Shown: positions 47,101 to 59,374, numbered from the stretch's first letter. The stretch is DNA of 64,000 nucleotides from Cladophialophora immunda (GCF_000835495.1 NW_015622547.1:3658001-3722000); one strand, 5' to 3'. Notes: generated from the sequence alone by a model not told the origin. Numbers and translations are program-made.

Positions 47101-48312
47101 ACGTCAAGTCATTGGCATTTCCTGTTTCATTTGGGCCCCAACGTTGATGCCTATTCTCCTCACCCACCTGCACACTCCTCTACCTCATGTGTGCACCTGT
47201 GTAAAATGCCACTAGGCGCCATCAAGCATCCAATATGTGTGCTTGTAGGACCAAGCACCGCTGACCGACATTGCCCCGATCCGCTTCAGGAAGCAAGGCC
47301 GCCACAACTTACTCCTTAGTGCTGTGCATGCCTCGACGTTTCCATTTCGAACACGGCTTGGTTCTTACGTACGACGACATCATCGTGCGCCCGCCCCTCA
47401 CGTGGTCACAGTGCCAGCGCCCCCAAAGTGCAGCTGAATAAGATGCCCGTGCTCTATCAATGGAACACCACACACAATCCGGCCCATCGGCTGTGTCTAG
47501 CTCTGAATCATCTTCGATAATAGCCTTTTGTGGGAAGAGAATACGGAGGGAGCCTTTAGCCTTGAGCACACGGTAGCTTCTCCTGCATTTCTTGCTCCCG
47601 TGCCTCGAGAAGAGTGCGGTTTGCCGCGGCACAAAATTTTCGGGGGTCACAGCACGCCAGTCGATGCCTCGACGAGAATGGGTTGCATTCGAGAGAGGCC
47701 ATTGGTCCAACAGATCGGAAGATGCCCAGGTGAGTCGGGATGGGGTTGAACACGTCCAATCATAATCCTAACGATTCTCTCGTTCAAATCACCGCCGGAA
47801 ATCGGTCTCTTGCTGCACTCTGCCTCGAGGAATTCTGGAGCTCATCATTAAACACGCCCCTCTTCGTTTCCCCGACTTCGACCGATTTTGAGTTTGGAAC
47901 TTCCAATACGCATCCATTCCCACGCGCACAGACCGGGAGTTGCAAAGCCCCTGGACCCTGGGACCCACTGTTGTTCCAGTGGCCGTTGCAGGGAAGCATG
48001 GTTAGCATATGGAGGTTGGATCGGATCCAAGCAATGGAAGGCTGGAGTCTCTGGTCTCAATTCCTTCCAAATCCTTTCCTCGCTGCCGAGTCTTGTGTCC
48101 AAGCTCATCCTTGAGAACTTCGGCGTCTGATAAAACCCAATCCGGTTGCTGTTGCGTGCGGTGGTCCGACCGACCGAGGCTGTTTGTAGTGTCGTGTGCG
48201 CAAGATTTGTATCGGTGCTGGTGCGAATGATCGGAAGACGGAACCGGTTGAGATGTTCTCACAGATTGATTCCGCCGACAACGGTGTTTATGCTTTGCTC
48301 CGCAACATCATC
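44189..48312. other. long intergenic region, likely extended promoter/leader
   Basis: About 4.1 kb with no supported gene. From about 45420 to 45880 the plus strand is purine-rich (GAGAGGAGAG tracts), so the minus strand is pyrimidine-rich, as in promoters and leaders of highly regulated fungal genes. It lies upstream of the cyclin gene, which fits a long 5' leader. Two minus-strand frames, at 47309-47710 and 47848-48108, could be fragments of a decayed gene but show no family motif. Confidence 0.45.
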
Positions 48313-49968
48313 TCACTTTGGAAACCATTCAAAGGATGGCAACAGGCGTGCTCTGAGCCCGTCTTCCCGTTCTGTATGCCACTTTCCCCGCCATTCAGCT
48401 TCGCGTGATCTGGCTTCTTCAAACGCGCGTAGACAGTCGGCGGGAAGTTCTTCGAGGATGCTCACTGGGATAGAAGAGAGGCTATTACCTTCCTCGGGGG
48501 TACCAGGCGTCCCGTACCAGGACTCTGGTGCCGATTCGAGACACAGGTCATGGATTCGGAAGTTTCGTCCATACACTGGGTCGAGGTGAGGTAGCCGCCC
48601 TGATTTCTCCAGGGCTTCAGTGTCCTCTTGATCGTCGACAATCTCCCATCGTGCATGAGTTGGTTGCATATGGGCGGGGTATTGCATGACGTTGGTATGT
48701 ATGTCGTAGACGCCATTGATGTTTTCCAAGCGATTTGCCGTCAATTGCGCGTTGAATCGACTGAACCGACCGAGTTAGTTCGGGTTTTGGTCTCTCGAAA
48801 AGTTGGGTACTTGCCTGGCTTCCCTTGCATGTTCCAGCATCCAGTTGTCGCTTGTTACCATGATCTTTCGCCGCTTGGCCTCCTGCGCCTTGGCAAGGGG
48901 AAGAGGGACACTGGGCGTGTTGGTGTGGTAGACTGCACTGGCACCATGCCATGCTACATATTGATTCCGATTGTAAGGCTCTCCGGGAGGTGGCAAGCGA
49001 TCTTCTGGGACAGCCACCTCCCCTTCGACATCACCACGTTCCCGTGCTTTCTTGGTCTCGTAGTCATCAACTACCTTTCTCCCTCCGATGACAATCCTGG
49101 CTCCAAACTCTCGAAATACAGACCGAGCCGTCACCACTCCAATTGCGCGACCTTTATACGAGTGAGGGATCAAATCTCTTTCGATGAGATCCCGCTTTTC
49201 ATCGTCGTCAATGATGATCTTGTAGAGATGCCTGTGTTTCTGGAAGAAAAGATATGAGTCGCGAAATCCAATGCAACGTGCCGGTTCTGTTGACAGCATG
49301 TAAAGTCTGTCGTCTCTGCCGAGAATGGTGAACGTTCGCACCCGATATTCTCTCCCGCCGAGCAAACAGCCATTCTTGTCAACCTTTTGTTCGCCTTCCG
49401 GATCTTCGGGCAGTAAGACTTCGTCATTGACAATTTCCATTGGATTCCCATCGTCGTCGAGAGGAGCTTGCTGTGGTCGTGACCCTCCAGCTCTGTATTT
49501 AGCCCATCTGCCACCCCTGTGACCTCGGAAACCGCCTCTTCGCTTCGGAGTGGCAGTTTCAGAAGCAGCATCGTTATCTCCGTCTTCCGATGCTGTAGTG
49601 ACACGATGCTTTGGAGGCCTGCCCAGTCTGCCTCCTCGACGTCCACGCGGTAGGGGAGGTCGGCCGCGGCGAGGAGTCGCCGATCGAGACGGTTGCTCTG
49701 ACCCTCGTGAGGGAGTCGGTGCTTCTTCTGCATCATTCATCCCATCTTCCTCATCATCATTCTCTGCATCTTCGTCGTCATCTTGTGGTGTAGGGGCTTC
49801 TGCAGGTGTAGCATCTGGCATGTCTTCGTCTTCGTTGTCGGATATGTTAGGGATAGGAGTTCCTTGCCCAAGTTAGCAAATGTGATCAAGATAGAAGGAT
49901 TCATCAGAAGGACACTTACGCATCGAAGCTTGAGCAGCTTGCGCAGCAAGACGTGGACGCCGAGCCAT
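48313..49968 (-). CDS. chromatin-remodelling complex subunit, Rsc7/Swp82 family
   Basis: Three exons, 49920-49968, 48815-49862 and 48313-48760; 514 residues. The short first exon encodes MARRPRLAAQAAQASM. An acidic and then AT-hook-like Arg/Gly-rich region (RRGRPPLPRGRRGGRLGRPPKHR) precedes the conserved core: GGREYRVRTFTILGRDDRLYMLSTEPARCIGFRDSYLFF, DLIPHSYKGRAIGVVTARSVFREFGARIV, and then NWMLEHAREASRFNAQL and GVYDIHTNVMQYP across intron 2. This core defines the Rsc7/Swp82 subunits of RSC and SWI/SNF remodellers. Intron 2 uses a GC-AG boundary. It acts in the nucleus in nucleosome remodelling; which complex cannot be decided from sequence. Confidence 0.9.
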
Positions 49969-52718
49969 TGTGTTGACGAAACCCAAATCGAACTATACGA
50001 TAGCGATCTTTTCGTCTTGAAGGATCTCCAACTTGCGACTTCAACTTGCAACAAGCGTCGAAAACGCGCCACGCGAGTCAACCATTCATCTTGGCGCATA
50101 TGGCGGGCTACAAAGACAACTAGTGCAACTACGGTCGACCTCTTTTACGCTTCGCGCCAGGGCTGAAAAAAAGGTCACACAGATCACGGCATTCTCAATA
50201 GGTCGCTGGTATTGCTTCTCAATGCCACCTCACTTTGGACCAAGATGAGTAACTTATCCCAAAGCTTTCGTGTATTAACTCTCAAGCGAACAGAGGATGC
50301 GAACGGCATATCATTACAACGCTCCCCAGTCGCAGTCTCTGTGATCACTGGGACTTTTGCTTTTCAGCCTTACCACCAAGTGTACGACGATCGTATCTTG
50401 AGTTACACGAGTTACACAACATCTTGCCGATGTCTTTCACATCCTATTCCACAGCAGCTGGTCATCTGCACAATCTGACCCCAGCCATGCCCTGAATAGA
50501 AAGTCCAGCTCAACGGAGAAGGTCGTATGCGCCGATTACTGGACGGATATCGCCCTCTCCCGGCAAGCCAGCGTAACTGGTTCTGGACTCTTGGTCTTTC
50601 ACCAACTGATGGGACAGAATGAATTTGGTTCAAGGTCGAATGCCTTGTCGGTCGAGGGTGAACACCCTTTGGGCGATACTCCATTAATTGATGGGTTATA
50701 CAGAAATTTCTGAAATGAGCGGGTCAGACAATCAAAAGAAATTTCCACTCCAAAAAGGATCCCCCATGAAGCTATGGAGATATGCGATAGCCTACCAGGA
50801 TAACCGAGCCGGCCATCGCTGTCCAGATGCGTTTGGAGCTACAGGGCAGGGCATATGACATGGCGGGGCTTCCGAGACGTTGCATGTGCTGGGTGCTGGG
50901 GCGCTTAGTCGCTGCTGGTTGAACAGGATTTTGGGGACACTTGCAGCTGACCGAGAACCGCCAAAGCCACATGCAAATCAATCGCGGCTACTATTCTTAT
51001 TGCCTGTGAGTCGCACCGACGCTGATGCTTGAGCAACGAAGCATATTGCTCAACAGTTTTCCGAAGAGGCATTCAGCTGGCCAAGACATTTCCTCCACAG
51101 CTTGTGTTTGACCAAGACAGACATGAGGACGCTCGAAAAGGCATGAGTGTTTAAGTTCCAGGCCAGGCGGAAGTCAGTAGGATCCTCCATGTGCCCATCG
51201 CCGTGCCCGCTATGCCGCTGTGCCCATGAGCGATGACGTCGTCTGCTCTTCTTTCTCTCCCCATATCTTCTCGGTCCACCGCTCATCCACTGGTACACCT
51301 GCAGATAACCAGGCATGGACGAGCACGACGAATGCCCTGGTCTCGCCGTCTGAGTCGCCGTATACTTGTATGTCTGTGTCGTAAGCCCTTGCTAGCTTGG
51401 TCGAGCACAGCCTGGCCCTGAGTGGCACATGGTGTGTTATGAATTGGTAGGTTTCTGATGGTGCCCGCTCGCCGCAAAATTCCCACAGGCGAAAAAGGGC
51501 TCACCGATAATCGAATCAGTATGACGGATCGTAGAACTGAGGGGCGCTTGGGCCCCAGCCTGCTGTAACTTGACGCCTGGGTCTCCCGTCACCCAGCGTC
51601 AGACCCCGGAACTTGTCCTTGATCTTGGAGTTGGCCGCCCCCGTAGGCGTAGGCGGCATGAGCGGTGGCCACAGGCCACAAGCATGACTCTCTGTACCTA
51701 GCAGGAACCTTGGGAAGCCTCTGGCCGCCCTCTCTACTATTTGACTTTGGATGCTGCCACCAGCTGCCATTTCTTAAATCCCTTTTTCTCTGCCTCGTCG
51801 AGCTTCTTTTCGCTGGGCTGCCCAACGACCTCGCTCTGCACATAGTTTTGCCATCATACCACTTTCTGCATCCCGCTCTCACTCCATCTCCGTGTTTCCC
51901 TTGGACTTCCACCCCAAAAACCTTGAGTCTTCGCCCCCCAGAAGAGGACCTGGGCCTGCCGCCCGCCTACTTTTCTCCAAGTCACACTTTTTTGACCTTT
52001 CGCCCTGCAACTCGATTATATCACCCACCGTCCTCCCGTTCCTGACGAGCTTGCCGTCGTTATCTTTGACCTCTACCACCAAATCGCCACCTCAGATCCG
52101 AAATTTTTCATTCGAGTCTCACCCTTCACTGAAGGTCCGGATGGCCGCTGCTCAGAGTTAAAAGTCTCTGCAAACCAGCTCCGAGAAAGCCCTGCGATCC
52201 TTGCCGACCGATTTTCCGATTTTCTCCAAATTCTGCAACTCTTCCGTCACTCGTCCTTCCAGCCTGCCGTCCGGGAATCTCAGGAACCAAAACACCCCTC
52301 CCTGCACGGGTGAGTGCGGCGACATTTAGCCCGACACTTCACAAACAAGAGTTGGTTTGAAAGAGGAGGAAAACCAGAGTGGAAGGCCGCCAACATGGCG
52401 CAGACTGGAGTCAACCCACATGCAGCTGCAGCTGCAGATCTGTTGAGACAAGCCATGGCCCAGAAGTATGTCCCGATCTTTTCCCTTTGAGCAACCAAGT
52501 TTCGTGTTGGGAAAGAGCTGTGTATGGCTGGCCATGTGGATGGCGGGGTTGATTCCTACCCCAGCCTCGGTTTTGAGGAGTTCCAAACAAATTGGGGCCT
52601 GGTCACCTTGGCCTCTTAAAAGACCCATGACCTTGTGAGTCGAGTCTTCGGGCTCACGGGTCATGGAAAGAAATACATTGTGTGCCCGACAGGCGAGCAG
52701 GACTCAGAGGCAGCTACC
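49969..52718. promoter_or_regulatory. divergent promoter region and leader of the Sch9-like kinase
   Basis: About 2.7 kb between two divergent genes. From about 51750 to 52290 the plus strand is pyrimidine-rich, as in a fungal leader. At 52395 an ATG begins a protein-like stretch MAQTGVNPHAAAAADLLRQAMAQ followed at once by a donor-like GTATGT. No acceptor before 52719 restores the kinase frame from it, so it is either an upstream ORF in the leader or a first exon whose partner I cannot find. Confidence 0.5.
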
Positions 52719-55482
52719 ATGTTCCGCCCGCTCGGTTTGGGCTCTGGCTATGCTGCAGCTGGAACGTCGTCATCGTCGAAGAATTCTCTGCTTGGACGTG
52801 CGAATCCTCTGAATCTTCTAGCTAACCTCCCGAATAGCAGTGCGAGACACGAAAACCGAGAGGACTTTCACGATCAGATTGGATCGAATTCACCCACGCC
52901 CTCAGGTGTAGAGACACCGCGTCCAGACCTCCACGACAAGCGACTGCCGGGGATAATACACGGGTATTTTGGCCAGGTGGGTAGAGATCCTTCTCAGCGT
53001 ACACCGTCACGGTCATCTCAAGCTGCCACAAACCCTGAACCTGAAACCGATCAACATGACATGGGAGAGCCCGCAAAAGAGAGTGAGAGGCGGCGAAGTT
53101 CGTCTGCTTCGTTGGGTTCTATGGTGATGGTGGAGCGAGAACAAGCTTCCATTCAAACACCGCCACCGGATGAGCCGCCTGAAGAGTCTGCACCACCCGT
53201 CTCAGATGGTGGCACTTCTCAATTACCACCCACGCCAATCTCGTCCGCCGCATCCGTGGTGCATAGGGATGGCGAAGTGGCAGAGAATGGCGGGTCCCTC
53301 CTAGATGGTGGTATAGCTTCCATCACGCAGGCTTTGAGGAATTTCGTGCTTCCCAAGTCTGTGTCCGGGGTGAAAGACCGCCGCCACCAGTCCTTACCCG
53401 TTTCAGGTGTCACTAAAAGCACCGTTTCGGCCGCACATATCTCAAACCCTGCATCGTCCACGCATTCTTCGAGACCACAGAGCCCCAAGTCTCCTTCTCC
53501 AAGTCATGCTAAGCTACCACCGTCTGCAATTTTAAAAGGGTCAGATGAGCTAACTTCCAACGTGGCCGACGGGCCGCGTGAAAAGAGCACCCCTCCTCAT
53601 ACCCCTCGAGCCTTGTCCCAAGAAGATCATCGGCGGGCCGATACTCGGTCGCCCCTTTCGAGCGCCAGTACCACCGTCAGTGAAGCAAATTCTCAAGTCG
53701 AGAAGCGATCTCTAGCCAAAGATGAAATACCCAACAGCACGCCAAGAGGCAAGCTCTCCATCAAGATTGCGGAAGGTCGGGACTTGAAGCCATCATTTGA
53801 TCCCTACGTAGTCTGCCAATTTGAATGGAATGAGTACGTGTCCAAAGGGCCGAGACATGACAAGATGGATGTCGACGTTGATGACCGGAAAGGTCCGGTT
53901 GGTCAACTACAGTCAGTCCGGCGGACTGACAGTGACATGGGAAAGCCAATGGCTATTCCCATGAGAAGTCGCCAAAGCAGCACGAATGGAGATGGCAGAG
54001 TCAGCGATCCCCAGTGGGATCACGAAGCCATCTTGTAAGTGGTTCAATGGTATACCCTGTTCTGCGTTTAACTGACTGCTTTTAAGCGACGTCGTCAGCG
54101 ATCAATCAGAATTGGACGTGACGGTCTACGACCGCCACGCAGAAACATTCCTGGGGCATATTCGATTATGTTTAAAGTTGACAGAGCAAAATCCCACCCT
54201 GGAAGGCTTTTTCAAACTGGAACCCCGTAGCCCAGAAGACCATGATATTACCGGCGAAATTCACATCCGAATGCACTTTTCTCCGGTCGAAAAGAAACAT
54301 GTCGGTCCGAACGATTTCCAGATCCTAAAGCTGATCGGGAAGGGAACCTTTGGACAAGTTTATCAAGTCCGGAAAAAGGACACCGGCCGCATTTACGCCA
54401 TGAAGGTCCTGTCAAAGAAGGTCATAATCCAGAAAAAGGAGATCCAGCACACCATAGGCGAACGAAACATCCTGGTTCGAACGGCAACCACAGAATCGCC
54501 TTTCATTGTGGGCCTCAAATTCTCATTCCAAACTCCTACCGATCTTTATTTGGTCACCGACTTTATGTCAGGAGGCGAGTTGTTCTGGCATCTTCAAAAG
54601 GAAGGCCGATTCAAAGAAGACCGAGCCAAATTCTACATTGCCGAGCTTATTCTTGCCCTCAAGCATCTGCATCAATCCGACATCGTCTATCGAGATCTCA
54701 AGCCCGAAAACATCCTCCTCGACGCAAATGGGCACATTGCACTGTGTGACTTTGGTCTCTCCAAGGCCAACTTGGCACAGGACGACACTACCAATACCTT
54801 CTGCGGAACGACCGAGTATCTAGCTCCTGAAGTGTTGCTCGACGAACAAGGCTACACCAAGATGGTAGACTTTTGGTCCCTCGGCGTGCTCGTGTTTGAA
54901 ATGTGCTGTGGGTGGAGTCCATTCTATGCGGAAGACACTCAGCAGATGTACAAGAACATCGCATTCGGCAAAGTGCGATTTCCGAGAGATGCCTTGAGCA
55001 CCGAGGGTCGAAACTTTGTCAAGGGACTGCTGAACCGCAATCCCAAGCACCGACTTGGCGCCCACGGAGATGCGGAGGAACTGATGCAACATCCCTTCTT
55101 TGCGGATATTGACTGGGATGCGCTTGGCAAGAAGAACTTGGTGCCTCCTTTCAAGCCCAAGTTGGCGTCAATCGCCGACACCTCCAACTTTGACCCCGAG
55201 TTCACCAACGCCCTCAATACCTCGTCTTCTCTGAATGCCCGCGCAGCTGCTTTGGCTGCTGGAGCTGCACCAGCATCGACGCCGTTGTCACCCACCATGC
55301 AGAACGCCTTCCAAGGATTCACGTTTGTGGACGAGAGTACCATGGAACAGCAGTTCGGCGGGGCGCGGGATGCCGAAGATCATCGGGTCGATGACAATTT
55401 CCTTGCCCGGACGAAGACGCTCGAGCACAGAATGAGCGGTGTACAGAAGACGGGAGAGGATGGCTTCTTTTTCGAGGAATGA
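52719..55482 (+). CDS. sch9: AGC protein kinase with C2-like region, Sch9 type
   Basis: Two exons, 52719-54034 and 54087-55482, with a 52-bp intron; about 903 residues from ATG 52719. A Ser/Pro-rich N-terminus is followed by a C2-like segment (GKLSIKIAEGRDLKPSFDPYVVCQFEWNEY...TVYDRHAETFLGHI) split by a disordered insert. The kinase domain begins at FQILKLIGKGTFGQVYQV, with catalytic Lys about 545 (YAMKVL), YRDLKPEN Asp about 642, DFG about 660 and T-loop Thr in NTFCGTTEYLAPE about 676. The AGC tail has a turn motif STPLSPT and a hydrophobic motif FQGFTF. C2 plus AGC kinase is the Sch9 layout: a TORC1 and PDK1-regulated kinase for nutrient sensing, growth and stress. The true start may lie upstream. 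Confidence 0.93.
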
Positions 55483-55848
55483 GGCACGAGAAGCGATTAG
55501 GCGCCTATGCCGTTGTTGGATACCTGAGCCCGAGGCGCGAACCACTCCAGGCACAGCGTTCCCAATGTGGCTCGCTAATCCCGCGCACAGCTGCGCGTCG
55601 GATCCGGTGATAATACCCAGAGGGGGAAAGGGACAACCAAAAAGCCACCATACGTTCTTAATGACTGTCTGTGCATAGCGTTGCTGATGCTCGTACATGT
55701 TTTGACGCGGGCTTGACCCGGCATGGACGATTGCATACCCACAAACAAAAAGCAAAACTGTTTTAATTTTCTCGTTGTCATTGTTTTCCATGCGCTACGT
55801 TCTAACGACTCGGGGGATTTATTGGGCTATCATGACCTGGCGAGATCA

Positions 55849-55890
55849 GATGAGATTGAGATGAGACGAGATGAGACGAGATGAGACGAA
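55849..55890. repeat. tandem repeat of ATGAGACGAG
   Basis: Three consecutive near-perfect 10-bp units at 55861-55890, preceded by two diverged units. Confidence 0.8.
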
Positions 55891-56148
55891 AAGGGATTTT
55901 GAGCAAGTGACAAGAATCCCGACGACCCCAGTTCCAATTTGACACGGTTTGGGCGGCGGCCCTGCCTGGAGAGATGGATGGTACATGGCTTCCTTGCCCT
56001 TGAGGAAGCAAGCAAGCATGCCTGTATGTATGTAGGAGCCTGAGCTGACTCAAAAGGGAAAAGGGGGGAAGAAAAAGCAACAAGAAAAACAGATGACCCA
56101 GACGTCGTGGTGGTGGAGGAAAGAAACATGGCACGAGATGAGCAGATC

Positions 56149-56178
56149 AGAGCGCGAGCGAGAGCGAGAGCGAGAGCA
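56149..56178. repeat. AGAGCG-type hexamer microsatellite
   Basis: About five units of (GAGCGA) with small variation. Confidence 0.7.
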
Positions 56179-56720
56179 AGTGCAAGCAGATTGAAACGGA
56201 ACTGTAAATCAATCCTCCCCAATTTTTTTTTTTTTGAGAATCGATAATCTGGGTGCTCCATTCCAATTTCTTACCCTTCGCTCACTGGGTCATGCATGTG
56301 TTGTACTTGAAAGGTCCTGCTACGGCAGGAACGCATGCTCTGTACCTAGGTACCTAATCATATTTATTGCGAGTGACCGCCAGCTAGGTCGGGTCATTGC
56401 TCATCTGGATGCTCGGTACAGGACCGGTCGAAGAGCCGACTGCTTCCTCTCCTCTGTCGAGCTGCGGAAGATAGAATGGAAAGGGACTGCTCGGTCTCGT
56501 GCAGCCCACGCATTTGCTTCTTGGATCTCATGCGCCGGTTCGGGTCGAGATGCCCGTATTCATCACCCCGAACGCTTTCCTGCCTTGCCTGTGCATTTAA
56601 ATTCCCCTCCCATCGCTCGGAAGAATGGGTTCTCTCATAACTCATACCGGCATCTCGTATTTCTGTACCTTTGCCCCTCCCCCCCCCCCATTAACACCAT
56701 AGCCTAGGTTCCAGGTCTGC

Positions 56721-57293
56721 TCAGGTCCGCCCATGCGGAGCGTCACCGGGGGTGGAAGTAGATGTGGGCGTTGAAGTCGAGGTCGAGGTCGACCCGGAGA
56801 CCGTGCCCCTCTGGTCCGTCCCGACGGGAGGCTTGCCGGTCTTGGCCGCCAGGCGCGCGTCCTCGTCGCTCATCTTGTCGAAGCCCTTCTCGGCCATGTG
56901 CTTTTGGCCGAACACGGTCCCCGTGGCCGCCTGGAGGGAGCCCGTCACGCCGTGCACCGCGCCCTTGATGTCGCCGAGGATTTTGTGCGTGGAAGGCGCG
57001 TGCGGCGCGGTCGACGGGTCCGATGAGGTGGATGTCGCGCTAGTACCCTTGCCGGTATGCCCCGGGGCGGTGCCCAAGGTAGGCTCGGTGGTGTTTGGGT
57101 CAGAGGTCATCTTGTCGTGCGTCGTGGGACCGGGGCCGCTGTGGATGTCGGGTGAGTGCAGGGAGGGGTGATGGGTTGGGTTGTTGGCGTGGTTGTGCCG
57201 GTGGGGGGAGTGCACGGTGGGATCATGGGTTGCGCCGTGCTGGTGAGAGGAGTGCGGGTGGTGGTCAGGGTGGTGGTGGTGATGAGAGGACAT
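56721..57293 (-). CDS. small histidine-rich protein with CsbD-like core
   Basis: Single-exon gene of 190 residues from ATG 57293. The N-terminus is strikingly His-rich (MSSHHHHHPDHHPHSSHQH and further HxH pairs), which could bind metal. A Thr/Ser-rich linker leads to a conserved-looking core KILGDIKGAVHGVTGSLQAATGTVFGQKHMAEKGFDKM with PVGTDQRGT. This GDIKGAVHG...GSLQA arrangement resembles short CsbD-like stress proteins found in many ascomycetes. The tail is a Ser-Thr-Pro repeat (STSTSTPTSTSTP). It has no signal peptide or membrane segment. Function unknown; a stress or metal-handling role is only a guess. Confidence 0.6.
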   Translation of the reverse strand: MSSHHHHHPDHHPHSSHQHGATHDPTVHSPHRHNHANNPTHHPSLHSPDIHSGPGPTTHDKMTSDPNTTEPTLGTAPGHTGKGTSATSTSSDPSTAPHAPSTHKILGDIKGAVHGVTGSLQAATGTVFGQKHMAEKGFDKMSDEDARLAAKTGKPPVGTDQRGTVSGSTSTSTSTPTSTSTPGDAPHGRT

Positions 57294-57861
57294 ACTTCGA
57301 AGGTGTCTCTGTGAAAATGATTGAGGTGGTTGTCGGTTTTCTCGTGGGTAGAGGTGAGGAGGATCAGGAAGCAGTGACAAACAGAAGTGATCCGGGTGAT
57401 TGAAGGAGCCTCACTTCAGCCTGGTGTACAGAACATATGACATCCGTTCGCCTTTCTGTTTTCATTGATTGATGCCGTCGTTGTTGTTGCCCCGTCGAGC
57501 TGTGCAGATGAAGAGGTCGATGACGTACATCTCACGTCACAAGTTTCCAAGCACGTGCAAGAGGTATTTCTCTTGGTGCCAGCTCCGGCCAATGAGAATT
57601 GAGGCAGCCTCATTGCTCGATACCGCCCAACATTCTTCAAACCAAAACTGCTACCAGCCAGTGCAAGCATTCACCTGTGTATTCTCAAGGATTGAGGATC
57701 CTGGCGCTGATACTGGTCGTGCCTTCTGCAGGCCCGATGCCAACACTATCGAAGTCGAGCAGTTCAGCTGCCGAGGCCGTAGCTCTGGAACTGATGAACA
57801 GCGCTGGTTTTTCCACGGCCATATATCGAGCCTTGTCGATCAAAAGGATCGCCTTCGTCCA
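57294..57861. other. intergenic, no supported gene
   Basis: Promoter side of the His-rich gene and 3' flank of the zinc-finger gene. The plus-strand frames that run through here into 58065 are antisense to the last exon of the zinc-finger gene. Confidence 0.5.
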
Positions 57862-59183
57862 TCAAGGGCTCATTGGAGCGAGTGTCCATTTCGGCTGTGT
57901 AAGATCTATTATGGAGAGTGGAGTTGCTGCAGCATCCTCAGTCTCTTCGAGGGATTCATGAGAATAATGCTCCGGATTGGAGTCAAACTGACGATCGTAC
58001 CAGTAATTGGACCTGTTCCCCCATCAGCTGTGTTCCAAGGTCGTTTGACAAGGACTCACTGTTGAATTAGAGTGGCTGCGCTCTCCTCTGGATGCATCCT
58101 CTTAATGTGAGTCCTGAAGTGGACTAATAGACGAAATTCCTTGTCCGGTTTTGAACAGTCTTTGCCGAAGCACATGTAGGACCGGGCGTTCCTGTTGTTA
58201 ATGTTGTGAACGCCATAGAGATGCCTGTCCAGGTCCGCGCCGCTGAGGAACCCCTTCTGCACACGAGGGCAGCCTGGAAATGTGCATTTGTGGTCGCGCT
58301 TATGACTGGTGGGAGACATATCAGCAGTGACGCGGGAGTGCCATTGCGGCGGGGGTTTGTACCTCAATTCTGCACGAGTTCTCGCGCGGTAGCCGCAATC
58401 AGCACGTTTGAGCTCTGATGATCTGATCGTAGGCCCTGCGAGGTGAACCACCCCACTTGGGGTCGACCTTACGGTTTGTCCAGCGTGTTGCGCTCTAACC
58501 TCGGGCTCAGGGGTCTGTGTTTGTCGTGAAGACAGCTGTCCATCGGCAGAGAGGGCGTCATCCGGCAGAGCCCAAGAGTCGGCTCGCGGTGCACTGAGAG
58601 GAGGATCATCGGCCTGTGGCAGGTCCTCGAGACTTTGAGGGGAGATTTCACGTTTGACGGGCAGAGCGGGACTGTTTAGAGGTTCTTGAGCGGTGAAACC
58701 AGTTGAACCGGACTGTCTTCTGATGGTGGATGTTTGGCCGATCAGATCAGACCATGCAAAGTCTGGCAGGCGGCGCTCGGTCACTATGAGGCGCTCAAAG
58801 ACACAGTCATCGGGCACCGAGCACTGCAAACAAGACGCGGCTCCTGGCTCTACATGGCATCTCATCGCCCGTCGTCTGCAAGGTTGGCAGCGGGCATCGC
58901 CCAACAGTTCGGTCACTATCGCTGGCCTGGAGATTTCGATGGTGGAATGGTCGTCTCGGGAGGGGCGAGGGTCTCCTCTGGACGAAGTTGGAGGGGGCTG
59001 GTTGTTGATTGGGGTTGGCATGGGGTGGCTCCTTGAAGATTGTCGTCCTTGAATTTGCGCTGGTATAGAGATGCAGGGAAGCTGATTGCCTCTGTAGAGT
59101 CGAAGAAGAAACCTCGTATTGTTGCTACGTTGCGAGCTGGGTTGTTGATGCTTGGCTTGGCGCCTTGAAGCCAGGATCGTCAT
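57862..59183 (-). CDS. zinc-finger protein combining a Cys-rich Zn2Cys6-like cluster and C2H2 fingers
   Basis: Two exons, 58060-59183 and 57862-58012, with a 47-bp intron (GTGAGT...AACAG); up to 424 residues. Joining them extends the protein past an apparent stop at 58056 to a tail ending LTQPKWTLAPMSP. A Cys cluster CQPCRRRAMRCHVEPGAASC-LQCSVPDDC (C-x2-C-x6-C-x8-C-x2-C-x5-C) resembles a fungal binuclear cluster. Two C2H2-type units follow near the C-terminus: CTFPGC...HLYGVH, and CFGKDC...HIKRMH. Pro/Ser-rich spacers separate them. It probably binds DNA as a regulator. ATG 59024 (MPTPINNQ) is an alternative start, giving 371 residues. Confidence 0.72.
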
Positions 59184-59374
59184 CAGATTGTCTATGGTTC
59201 ACCGTAAAAAGGTACGGTGGTGCATACATCCCAGAGCTGCGACTAACGGACCGACGTCAACAATTTTTCCGGTCCAGCAAGACATCAGACTGCTCTTCAC
59301 ACCCTGATATAACGACTGATATGTAGTCTCCCATCAACACATCCTCCCACCTCTTACAGGAAGATTCAGTCACC

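Larger units (their letters stand above)
55483..56720. other. intergenic with simple repeats
   Basis: 3' flanks of two convergent genes. It contains a tandem 10-mer, a hexamer repeat and a 13-T run (56223-56235). No gene supported. Confidence 0.55.

Noticed and set aside
57469..58065. 198-codon plus-strand frame
   Set aside because: Overlaps antisense the last exon of the zinc-finger gene, which is supported by splice sites and continuing frame; no motif in the plus frame.
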